Source: CAZPXH01 sp964591085
Lineage (GTDB): Bacteria; Spirochaetota; Spirochaetia; DSM-27196; CAZPXH01
Assembly: GCA_964591085.1 (NCBI GenBank)
Contig: CAZPXH010000007.1
Coordinates: forward strand, 60,402 to 124,401
Length of the DNA stretch: 64,000 bases
Reading direction: 5' to 3'
The notes under the pieces are model-generated. The model made no database searches, was not told the DNA's origin, and saw only the letters and a list, made by a program, of their open reading frames with translations. The position numbers were made by a program, and so were the translations under genes. This document shows, piece after piece, positions 1 through 7,313 of this stretch. Within the stretch, counting starts at the first letter, position 1, and each line of letters begins with the position of its first letter.

Positions 1-2
1 CG

Positions 3-1616
3 CTTGTGTCGCTGGACGGGCTGGAGGCCGAGCTCGGCGAGCTTCCGGAGGGCCCGGAGGCACGCCGGAGACGCCTGGTCAGCGAGCTTGGCCTGGGCTT
101 TCGGCACGCGCGGCTGATCACCGAGGATCGGGGTACGGCGGACTTCTTTGAGCAATGTGTTGCTGCCGCCGGTGATCCCCAGTCTCTTGCCACCTGGCTT
201 ACCGAGGATGTGCCGCGGGAGCTCCGGCGCCGCGCGCTTTCCCTTGAGGACTCTCATCTGCGGCCGGCAGATCTTGTGGCAATCCTGGTAATGCTCGCTG
301 ATCGGAAAATCACTGGCCGGGTTGCAAAGCAGGTGCTTGGTGCCTGCATTGAGGATGAGCATGACCCGCGCGCTCTGGTACGGGAACAGGGCTGGGAGCA
401 GCTCACCGATCCCTTTGCTATTGGGCAGCTGGCCGACGCGGTAATCAAAGAGTTTCCTGATGCGGTTCAAGACGTCAGGAGCGGCGAGTCCCGCGCAATG
501 AAGTACCTCCTGGGGCAGGTGATCCGCGCAAGTGACGGCCGGGCAGACCCCCGGCTTGGGCAGGAAGCACTGGAGGAGCGCCTCACGGTGCAGTTTGTGG
601 ACTTGCTGGTCTTCGGGGGCACGATCTCCGGCACACGTGACCGGAGTGGCCAACTGCGCCGCGGCTCGGTGGACGTGGTGAAGCCGCTGCTGTCGGCCAA
701 TCCCGCGGCGGATGTCCGCTTCCACCCGGTCCCCCTCTCGGATGCCTTCAGCGAGGAGCTGCTCCCGGGAGACCTGTCCCGCCTGCTTGAGTCAGCATGG
801 TCTCACCTGCGCGGCGGGGGTACTCGCGGGCTGCTCGTCACCCACGGTGCGGACACCATCGCCTGGACCGCCGCGCTTCTGTCGTGGATGATTCCCCGCG
901 ATTCTGCACCGGTGGTTCTGACCGCCAGCGCGGAACCGCCGGATGCAAGCGCGGAGGCCAGTGCCGCCCTGGCAAGTGCAAAAGACGTGGTTGTTTCCGG
1001 CGCTGCCGGGGTCTGGCTGTCCTACGCCAGCGTGCTGATTCCCGGCTGGGCGGTGCACCTGGACGGCCTTGATCCTTCAGAGGCGTACCCGCTCCGCTTC
1101 CGGCACTGGAATCCGGATGTTCCGCTAAACGTCGGACCCCTTGTCCGGGAGATTCCTGCCCCCGGGGCTGCTGCCGGGCTGGAAACGGCAATGGCCAGAA
1201 CCGCGCTTGTCCCGCTCTACCCGGGGTTGCGGTCAGACATGTTGCTGCGGCTCCTGGACAGCGGGGTTACAGCAGTAGTCCTTTTGCTCTACGGAAGCGG
1301 AACAGCCGGACTGCAGGACAGCCCGTTCGGAATTCGGGACCTCGTGCTCCGCGGAGCCGAACGCGGACTGCAGATCTACTGTACCAGTCAAGCGGAGGGA
1401 CCGCTGGACATGGCATCCTATCCGGGTGGCGCGGAGCTTCTGCGGCACGGAGCAGTGTCGCTTGGGCCCCTATCGCCCGCGGCAGCCTGGACCCGCGTAG
1501 TTGCGGCGCAGCTGATTGCCGGACCGGATTCAGCTCCTTCCACCGTTGCAGACATGGCCAGCGTGGATGCTCCGCGGGCGGCGCCCGGACAGACTCGGAT
1601 GGGGGGAACGGAATGA
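3..1616 (+). CDS. GatB-type amidotransferase subunit C-terminus fused to asparaginase-like domain (5' partial)
   Basis: The reading frame is open to the left edge, so the gene is cut. Roughly the first 190 residues match the C-terminal helical and YqeY-like tail of GatB/GatE, the tRNA-binding part of the Asp-tRNA(Asn)/Glu-tRNA(Gln) amidotransferase (ADFFE, LADRKITGRVAKQVL and YLLGQVIRASDGRADP-like segments). From about residue 195 it continues into a complete type I/GatD-like asparaginase domain with FGGTISG, THGADT and YPGLRSDMLLRLL plus a TSQAEGP segment. The first catalytic Thr (GGTI) is kept. The second catalytic Thr of the usual HGTDT motif is Ala here, and the catalytic Lys is not evident, so this domain is probably inactive. 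It overlaps aspS by 4 bases (ATGA), matching a role in tRNA-dependent Asn/Gln synthesis. The N-terminal GatB kinase-like core should lie upstream. Confidence 0.8.
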   Translation, partial: LVSLDGLEAELGELPEGPEARRRRLVSELGLGFRHARLITEDRGTADFFEQCVAAAGDPQSLATWLTEDVPRELRRRALSLEDSHLRPADLVAILVMLADRKITGRVAKQVLGACIEDEHDPRALVREQGWEQLTDPFAIGQLADAVIKEFPDAVQDVRSGESRAMKYLLGQVIRASDGRADPRLGQEALEERLTVQFVDLLVFGGTISGTRDRSGQLRRGSVDVVKPLLSANPAADVRFHPVPLSDAFSEELLPGDLSRLLESAWSHLRGGGTRGLLVTHGADTIAWTAALLSWMIPRDSAPVVLTASAEPPDASAEASAALASAKDVVVSGAAGVWLSYASVLIPGWAVHLDGLDPSEAYPLRFRHWNPDVPLNVGPLVREIPAPGAAAGLETAMARTALVPLYPGLRSDMLLRLLDSGVTAVVLLLYGSGTAGLQDSPFGIRDLVLRGAERGLQIYCTSQAEGPLDMASYPGGAELLRHGAVSLGPLSPAAAWTRVVAAQLIAGPDSAPSTVADMASVDAPRAAPGQTRMGGTE

Positions 1617-2887
1617 TGCGAACACTTGCAGCCGATGTCACGGCGGGAGCCGGTGCCGTGGTCCTTCAGGGCTGGGTTCATCGGATTCGGGAGCTGGGGG
1701 CGGTCAATTTTGTGTTGCTCCGGGACCGGAGCGGGATGGTGCAGCTTGTCGCCGGAGAGCTCCCGGAGGGGCTTTCATCCGAGTGCGTGGTGAGTGCCCA
1801 GGGGACCGTGCAGGTGAATCCCAAAGCCCCAGGCGGGCTGGAGGTGGCTCTGTCCGCCCTGGAGATACTTGCTCCCGCTGAGACAGACCTCCCGATCCCG
1901 GTCAATCAGTCGCCGGACAAACTTGGGGTGGACACCATCCTGGACAATCGGCTGCTCAGCCTCCGTAACCCGGGGCTACGCCGAGTCTTTGAGGTTCAGG
2001 CAACCCTGATCGCCGCGTTCGCAGAGCACCTCCGGGGTGAGGACTTCACGGAGATCAAGACCAGTAAACTCATCGGCACGGGAACGGAGGGCGGAACCGG
2101 GCTGTTTCGCGTGGACTACTTTGACACCGAGGTGTTTCTGGCGCAGTCGCCGCAGTTCTACAAGCAGGCGATGGTTGCAAGCGGGCTGGAGCGCGTCTTT
2201 GAGGTTGCGCCAGCCTACCGTGCCGAGAAGCATGATACCCCGCGTCACCTGAACGAGTACGTGTCCCTGGACGTGGAGATGGGGTTCATCTCCAGCGAGG
2301 CCGATCTCATGGATCTGGAAGTTCGGTTGCTTCAGTCAATGCTCGTCGCCGTGCGGCAGCGGCATCCGGGCATCGGAGAGAGATCGGGCTCAGTGCTGCC
2401 AGATCCGGATCGGCTGAAAGCAATACCTCGCGTTGATCACACAGAGGCCCGCGAGATCGCGGCCAGACTCGGAGGCAAGCGGGTGCTGGAAATCAATCCG
2501 GATGCCGAGCGAGTCCTGTGCGACTGGGCCGCAGAAGAGCATGGGGTGCCAGCAGTGTTTGTGACCGGATTTCCGAGGCGCAAGCGCCCCTTCTACACCT
2601 GGCCGGAGGGCCAGTCCACCAGAAGCTTTGACCTGCTCTACGGCGGCCTGGAAATCACCACCGGAGGGCAGAGAATCAACCGGCTGGATGCCCTGGATGA
2701 TTCCATTCAGCGCTTTGGGCTGGACCTGGAGTCACTGTCGGACTACCGCAGTATCTTCCGCTACGGTTGCCCGCCCCACGGGGGCTTTGCCATTGGGCTT
2801 GAGCGCCTGACGCAAAAGATCTGCGGTCTGGAATCCGTGAAACTCGCGTCCGCTTTCCCCCGGGACAGGAACCGGACCCGCCCCTGA
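1613..2887 (+). CDS. aspS: Aspartate--tRNA(Asp/Asn) ligase, archaeal/short type
   Basis: This class IIb aminoacyl-tRNA synthetase has 424 residues, the short archaeal-type size rather than the roughly 590 of bacterial AspRS. An N-terminal OB-fold (residues 1-100) binds the anticodon. Motif 2 reads YRAEKHDTPRHLNEY followed by LDVEMGF, and motif 3 reads GFAIGLERL with a FPRDRNR ending typical of AspRS2 rather than AsnRS (FPR-T). The enzyme charges tRNA(Asp). Archaeal-type AspRS enzymes are often non-discriminating and also make Asp-tRNA(Asn), the substrate for GatCAB. Its 4-base overlap with a GatB-like gene supports that here. ATG at 1613 or 1616 could be the start; the preceding GGGGGGAACGG is the ribosome site. 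Confidence 0.9.
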   Translation: MMRTLAADVTAGAGAVVLQGWVHRIRELGAVNFVLLRDRSGMVQLVAGELPEGLSSECVVSAQGTVQVNPKAPGGLEVALSALEILAPAETDLPIPVNQSPDKLGVDTILDNRLLSLRNPGLRRVFEVQATLIAAFAEHLRGEDFTEIKTSKLIGTGTEGGTGLFRVDYFDTEVFLAQSPQFYKQAMVASGLERVFEVAPAYRAEKHDTPRHLNEYVSLDVEMGFISSEADLMDLEVRLLQSMLVAVRQRHPGIGERSGSVLPDPDRLKAIPRVDHTEAREIAARLGGKRVLEINPDAERVLCDWAAEEHGVPAVFVTGFPRRKRPFYTWPEGQSTRSFDLLYGGLEITTGGQRINRLDALDDSIQRFGLDLESLSDYRSIFRYGCPPHGGFAIGLERLTQKICGLESVKLASAFPRDRNRTRP

Positions 2888-2893
2888 AACAAC

Positions 2894-2937
2894 GGTGCTG
2901 CACAGCCAGGGATTTCCCTGGCGGCGGTATCAGCACC
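2894..2937. terminator. Nested inverted repeat between convergent genes
   Basis: A perfect 8-bp stem GCCAGGGA/TCCCTGGC with a 2-base loop lies inside a wider GGTGCTG/CAGCACC pairing. It sits exactly between the convergent ends of aspS and the SPFH gene. There is no T-run, so intrinsic termination in either direction is inferred from placement. Confidence 0.4.
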
Positions 2938-2951
2938 CGTGGGTCCTGCGC

Positions 2952-3893
2952 CTAGAGCGCCTGCCGGTTCTCCTTTACCATCCGGTTCACCGTTTCCAGA
3001 ACGGAGTTGATGTTGGTCACGTCCATCGGGAGCACCAGCTTTGTGCCGGCTTTGGCCAACTTGTTCAGCTCCGCGATGTACTGTTCCGAGATCTGGAGAA
3101 CCAGCGCAGCCTCGCCGCCCTGCTCGCTGATGGCCCCGGCAATCCTCTCAAGGCTAATGGCGGTAGCCTTGGAGATGGCGCGAATCTCCGCCGCGCGGCC
3201 TTCCGCCTCGTTAACCAGGCGCTCCTTCTCACCTTCGGAGTGGTTGATTGCTTCTTCCCGGGAACCGATTGACTGGTTCACCTTGGATTCCTTCTCGCCC
3301 TCGCTCCGGGCAATCAGTGCCCGGCGCTCCCGTTCCGCGCGAAGCTGCACCTCCATGGCGTGGAGAATGTCATTGGGCACCCGAATGTTCTGGATTTCAT
3401 AGCGGGTCACCTGTACACCCCAGGGAACCGTGGCGTCATTGAGCACAGCGAGAATTGCGGCGTTGATCTGCTCGCGTTCCTCAAAGGTCTTGTCCAGCTC
3501 CAGCCGGCCGATGACGGAGCGCATGGTGGTCTGTGCCATCTGGATGGTGGCGTAGCGGTAGTTCCGGATTCCATAGCTCGCCTTCTTGGGGTCTTCAACG
3601 CGGTAATACAGCACGCCGTCCACCTCAACCCGGATGTTGTCGAGGGTGAAGCATGGCTGTGTGGGAACGTCCACTGCCTGTTCCTTGAGGCTGTGCTTGT
3701 AACGGACCTTGTCGATGAAGGGAATCAGCACGTGGAACCCGGCGTCCAGGCTGCCGGTGTACTTCCCGAGCCGCTCGATTACCAGGGTGGATCGCGCGGG
3801 CACAATGCGAATGCTCCGCGCAAGCGCGATGAGCACGATGGCACCAAAGCCACCGAGGAGAATGGTTGCTCCCAGAGACAGTCCTGCAAACAT
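2952..3893 (-). CDS. SPFH-domain membrane protein (paraslipin/QmcA-like), second copy
   Basis: A 313-residue stomatin/prohibitin family protein. An N-terminal membrane helix (about 8-28) is followed by the SPFH domain (about 30-210; IVPARSTLVIERLGKY, QMAQTTMRSVIGRLELD) and a charged coiled coil with EGEKESKVNQ/EGEKERLVNEAEGRAAE repeats. Family members form large ring oligomers in membrane microdomains and influence protease and lipid organisation. It is the last gene of an nfeD-SPFH-SPFH operon, and its start overlaps the upstream stop in TGATG. The two SPFH proteins are clearly homologous and may hetero-oligomerise, which is an inference. Confidence 0.88.
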   Translation of the reverse strand: MFAGLSLGATILLGGFGAIVLIALARSIRIVPARSTLVIERLGKYTGSLDAGFHVLIPFIDKVRYKHSLKEQAVDVPTQPCFTLDNIRVEVDGVLYYRVEDPKKASYGIRNYRYATIQMAQTTMRSVIGRLELDKTFEEREQINAAILAVLNDATVPWGVQVTRYEIQNIRVPNDILHAMEVQLRAERERRALIARSEGEKESKVNQSIGSREEAINHSEGEKERLVNEAEGRAAEIRAISKATAISLERIAGAISEQGGEAALVLQISEQYIAELNKLAKAGTKLVLPMDVTNINSVLETVNRMVKENRQAL

Positions 3894-4867
3894 CAGTTGG
3901 CCCTCCTGGTAGTCTGGCCGGCAACACTACCCGCGCCGGTGTTACCGGCAGAGTCTGCCTGCTCGTCATCTCCACGGATCACCCGCATCAGGGAGCGAAT
4001 CTGCGCCAGGTCGGTTGGCAGTACATCGATCTCTACCCGGTCCAGGATGTCTCCGAGCTGCGCGATGAACTGCTGTGCAATCCGCAAACTCACCGCAGAG
4101 CGTCCTGCCGGGGTGTTGATGGCGCGCGCCACCTCCCGGATTCCTTCAGCGGTTGCTTCAGACACAAGCTCAATTGCCTTTGCGCGGCCTTCCGCCTCGT
4201 TCACCCGGCGGGTTCGCTCACCCTGGCTGAGGTTGACCGCTTCCGTGCGCTGGCCCTCTGAAAGCGCAATTCGGCTTGCCCGATCACCGTCGGAGGCAAT
4301 GATCTCCGCCCGCTTCTCCCGCTCGGCACGAACCTGCTGCTCCATTGCCTGCACAACGGTCTCCGTTGGGGTGATGTCCTTGATCTCGTACCGCGTGACC
4401 TTGATTCCCCAAGGGTCAGAAGCCTCGTCAACCGCTGCAACGATCGCGTCATTGATGGCGTCCCGCTCGCTGAAGGTCCGGTCCAGCTCAATCTTTCCGA
4501 TTTCGCTGCGCATAGTGGTTTGCGCGAGCTGGGCGGTGGCAAAGCGGTAGTCCTCGGTGCCATAGCTGGCCTTGTAGGCATCAAAGACCTTGAGGTACAG
4601 GATTCCGTCCACGCTGACTTGCACGTTATCCTTGGTGATACAGATCTGCGGGGGTACGTCGATGGCCTCTTCTTTCAGCATCTGCTCATAGGCAACCCGC
4701 TGCACCACCGGAACGACCAGGTGGAGGCCAGGGCCGAGGGTTCTCTTGTACTTACCAAAGTTCTCAATGAGCCACGCTTCTTCCTCCGGAACAATCCGGA
4801 GCATGCGGAAGAACAGGCCCAGTACGGCTGCGGCGAGCGCAACTGTGATGATGATCTGTCCGATCAC
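3893..4867 (-). CDS. SPFH-domain membrane protein (paraslipin/QmcA-like), first copy
   Basis: A 324-residue SPFH protein with one N-terminal transmembrane helix (about 3-22). The conserved core is IVPEEEAWLIENFGKYKRTLGPG, then AQLAQTTMRSEIGKIELDRTFSERD and WGIKVTRYEIKDI. The coiled-coil tail carries the alanine/glutamate repeats NEAEGRAKAIELVSEATAEG, ending in a polar C-terminus. The start overlaps the upstream nfeD stop by 4 bases. The NfeD/SPFH pairing is a conserved bacterial unit for membrane-microdomain assembly. The tandem second SPFH gene downstream suggests a duplication. Confidence 0.88.
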   Translation of the reverse strand: MIGQIIITVALAAAVLGLFFRMLRIVPEEEAWLIENFGKYKRTLGPGLHLVVPVVQRVAYEQMLKEEAIDVPPQICITKDNVQVSVDGILYLKVFDAYKASYGTEDYRFATAQLAQTTMRSEIGKIELDRTFSERDAINDAIVAAVDEASDPWGIKVTRYEIKDITPTETVVQAMEQQVRAEREKRAEIIASDGDRASRIALSEGQRTEAVNLSQGERTRRVNEAEGRAKAIELVSEATAEGIREVARAINTPAGRSAVSLRIAQQFIAQLGDILDRVEIDVLPTDLAQIRSLMRVIRGDDEQADSAGNTGAGSVAGQTTRRAN

Positions 4868-5325
4868 AGGTCCTCCTCAATCATGATGGGTTTTGTGACG
4901 ATGAGGGTTGCGCCCTCCTGTTTGATGACATCTACCGGATCTCCCGGCTGGAAATTCACTTCGTCATAGCTGATTGCTTTCCAGGTGGTTCCCTGGAGGC
5001 GGATCCTGCCCGGGGTCTCCGGTCCGATTGTTTCGGTCACCTGCCCGCGCTGGCCAACGAGGTCCTCGTCCGGCTCCTGGAGTACCGTGCCACGGAAAAT
5101 GCGGGAGAAGCGGCGGCGGAGCACGGCCAAGGTGAGCACGGAACTGCCGATCCAGGTGATGGCCTGCAAAATGAAGCTCCCGGCAACTGGCGGAAGCACG
5201 GCGGACACTGCAGCAGTGATCAAAGCCCCGATGCCAAAGAAGATGATCACCAGGCCGGGAAGGATGAACTCGGCGCCAATGAACACCAGTCCGATGACGG
5301 CCCAAATGAAGGGAAGCCAAGTCAT
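4864..5325 (-). CDS. NfeD-like membrane protein with C-terminal OB domain
   Basis: A 153-residue protein. Three hydrophobic segments (about 5-24, 29-46, 50-68) precede a soluble beta-rich OB-fold (about 95-150; LVGQRGQVTETIGPETPGRIRLQGTTW). This is the short NfeD1b type without the ClpP-like serine protease domain. It is the first gene of the SPFH operon. NfeD OB domains are thought to help SPFH partners assemble. No Shine-Dalgarno precedes the ATG, and a promoter-like TTGACA/TTTATT ends 6 bases before it. Confidence 0.85.
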   Translation of the reverse strand: MTWLPFIWAVIGLVFIGAEFILPGLVIIFFGIGALITAAVSAVLPPVAGSFILQAITWIGSSVLTLAVLRRRFSRIFRGTVLQEPDEDLVGQRGQVTETIGPETPGRIRLQGTTWKAISYDEVNFQPGDPVDVIKQEGATLIVTKPIMIEEDL

Positions 5326-5331
5326 ACCATC

Positions 5332-5361
5332 AATAAACGCCCCGGCTCAGGCAACTGTCAA
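5332..5361 (-). promoter_or_regulatory. Putative sigma-70 promoter of the nfeD operon, leaderless type
   Basis: On the minus strand TTGACA (5361-5356) is followed by an 18-base spacer and TTTATT (5337-5332). The -10-like box ends 6 bases before the nfeD ATG, which predicts transcription starting at or next to the start codon. The -35 is a perfect match and the -10 matches 4 of 6. Confidence 0.45.
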
Positions 5362-6296
5362 GAAAGGCCGTGCCCCATCACTCCCAGTTCCTGCTCAATC
5401 ACCTCCAGAACCGCATCAGACACCGGGCCCGGCCGATTGCTCAGCTGGTTGATGAGTGTCGGGAAATCCGCTTGCACCAGCCGGGGCCGATCTGGATCAT
5501 CCTGCTCTCGTGCGGTGCTGTGTGGCACGATGCCTAGCACGAACCGTGGATCTGCTGCATCCGCGGGACTGGTGTGCACAACAAGCGTCCCGTTGGAGCG
5601 GCGCGCGGCCGCATCCTCGCTTGCGCGCTGCATGGCTTGTTCCAGGTTCCCCTGAGATCCCGTGGATCCCGGCGAGCCCTCGGCTGTTGTTTGCGGACCA
5701 TAGGCGGCGTAGACCTGCCGGTACCAGGGTACGGCAACTGTCTCCAGGTGTCGGCCGAGCGTGCGGGCCAGCTCCGAAGCGCCGGGCGCATCAGCAATTG
5801 CTATCCTTCGGACGTACCAGGGCCTGACCTCGCCCGGCAGGTAATGCCAGTACCGAATAGGGTGCTCCCGGATCCGGCTTGCGGAAATGGGGATGGCCTC
5901 ACGGTCCGGGTCTACGGGCACGTAGGTGGCATCCAGGTTGGTCGCGAGTTCCGCGCCGTAGGATTCGCTTGCGAACACCGCGGAGATCGGGACACCCACG
6001 ATGTCCCGGATAGCTTTCGCCCAGATCTGCGGCGCGCCGGGGTTCTCACGTTCCGCTCCCGGGATGCGCTGGTCTACGTGCAGGACCCGCGCAGGAGCCG
6101 CTATCTCCTGCATCCAGGCATAGCGAAGTTCTCCTGGGATTGGCTCCTCCGGCAAGGTGCAGACCAGGACCAGCAGGGTTTTGCACAGGGGACGGGCGCT
6201 TGCAATGAGGTGTGCATGCCCTACGTGCGGCGGCATGAAGCGCCCGATGATGAGGCCGTTGGCGAATCGTGGCCCTTCTCCGCCGCTGGAAAGCAT
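5358..6296 (-). CDS. NadR-like nicotinamide-nucleotide adenylyltransferase with degenerate kinase half
   Basis: The N-terminal part is a nucleotidyltransferase of the NadR type. It has the HxGH signature GRFMPPHVGHAHLI near residue 17, and ISASRIREHPIRYWHYLP followed by VRPWYVRRIAI. The NMN adenylyltransferase reaction (NMN + ATP to NAD) is therefore plausible. In E. coli NadR the next segment is a P-loop (G-ESSGKST) opening the ribosylnicotinamide kinase domain. Here that position reads ADAPGASELARTL and has no P-loop Lys/Ser, so the kinase appears lost. The remaining 130 residues are poorly conserved. The ATG at 6296 is chosen because it places the motif as in the family; a TTG at 6332 is an alternative. 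Confidence 0.72.
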   Translation of the reverse strand: MLSSGGEGPRFANGLIIGRFMPPHVGHAHLIASARPLCKTLLVLVCTLPEEPIPGELRYAWMQEIAAPARVLHVDQRIPGAERENPGAPQIWAKAIRDIVGVPISAVFASESYGAELATNLDATYVPVDPDREAIPISASRIREHPIRYWHYLPGEVRPWYVRRIAIADAPGASELARTLGRHLETVAVPWYRQVYAAYGPQTTAEGSPGSTGSQGNLEQAMQRASEDAAARRSNGTLVVHTSPADAADPRFVLGIVPHSTAREQDDPDRPRLVQADFPTLINQLSNRPGPVSDAVLEVIEQELGVMGHGLS

Positions 6297-6344
6297 GCTT
6301 CCATATACGCAGGCCCGCGCCGGATGGGTCAACAGGGGGGAACG

Positions 6345-7313
6345 ATGGCAGACGAAACGGACATGGTACTGGGCTTTGATCTCGGCGGAACCAAGATGCT
6401 GGCCTGCGTGGTGTCAGCTGACGGAGAGATCGTCTCTCGGGAAAAGACCAAAGTGGACCCCGGTGACTCCGATGCCGTGTTCTCCGACATGATCAAGACC
6501 ATTGAAAAGGCTATTGACGAGGCGGGAATCAAACCCAAGGAGCTCAAGGCTGCCGGGGTTGCTGTCCCGGGGCCCGCGGATCTTGCGCGCGGTGTGGTCA
6601 TTGCCACACCCAATCTTCCCTTTCGTGATTTCCCCCTCAGGGACAAGCTGCAGAAAGAGTTTCCGTTTCCCGTTCTCCTCGAGAACGATGTGAACGCCGG
6701 GTTGTACGGTGAGTTCCGCCAGGGAGCAGCCCGCGGGTTCAAACACGTTGTCGGTGTGTTTCCGGGGACCGGCATCGGCGGAGCCCTGGTCCTGGATGGC
6801 AAGCTCTACCGCGGAGCACGCGGCAGCGCCGGGGAAGTCGGGCACATGGTGGTGCAGCCCGGGGGCGGGATCAGCGGGACCGGTCAGCGCGGTACCCTGG
6901 AAGCGCTAGCTGCGCGCGGCGCCATTGCACGCGAGCTGGCCTTTCTCGCAGGCATCGGGAAGGCGCCAACTGTCTTTTCTTCCGCAGGAACGGACATCCG
7001 AGCAATCAGAAGCGGGACCATCCGGGATGCCTGGGATGCGGGTGAAGCCGCGGTCCGCGAGGCCGTTGAACACGCCGCCGAGATCATCGGAATTGCCCTG
7101 GCGAATCTCATTGCCGTGCTGGATCCGGAGCTGATCGTGCTCGGAGGTGGGCTGGTGGAGAAGCTGGAAAATCGCCTGATTGCTCCAATAAAGACCGCAA
7201 TCATCCGCCACGGAATGCCCGCCCTGGTCCCCGATGTGCAGGTGCGAGCTGCGGAGCTTGGCGATTACAGCGTCATTCACGGTGCTGCCGCCCTTGCCAG
7301 GGAGAACGCGTGA
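6345..7313 (+). CDS. ROK family sugar kinase-like protein (glucokinase type)
   Basis: A 322-residue ASKHA-fold protein. LGFDLGGTKM is phosphate loop 1, AGVAVPGPAD follows, LENDVNAGLYGE holds the catalytic Asp, and GTGIGGALV and GEVGHM are phosphate and metal motifs. ROK kinases phosphorylate glucose, N-acetylglucosamine or N-acetylmannosamine with ATP. The usual zinc-binding CxCGxxGC is replaced by GISGTGQRGT, with no cysteines. A clear AGGGGGG site precedes ATG 6345. It overlaps the downstream ppx-like gene by 4 bases, so it is the head of a ROK-ppx-ppk operon. Since polyphosphate glucokinases are ROK proteins, phosphate-donor use of polyphosphate is possible but only inferred. Confidence 0.85.
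   Translation: MADETDMVLGFDLGGTKMLACVVSADGEIVSREKTKVDPGDSDAVFSDMIKTIEKAIDEAGIKPKELKAAGVAVPGPADLARGVVIATPNLPFRDFPLRDKLQKEFPFPVLLENDVNAGLYGEFRQGAARGFKHVVGVFPGTGIGGALVLDGKLYRGARGSAGEVGHMVVQPGGGISGTGQRGTLEALAARGAIARELAFLAGIGKAPTVFSSAGTDIRAIRSGTIRDAWDAGEAAVREAVEHAAEIIGIALANLIAVLDPELIVLGGGLVEKLENRLIAPIKTAIIRHGMPALVPDVQVRAAELGDYSVIHGAAALARENA

Noticed and set aside
3360..4550. Long plus-strand frame opposite the SPFH genes
   Set aside because: The minus strand encodes well-conserved SPFH domains. The opposite frame has low-complexity, unfamiliar protein and is a high-GC shadow.
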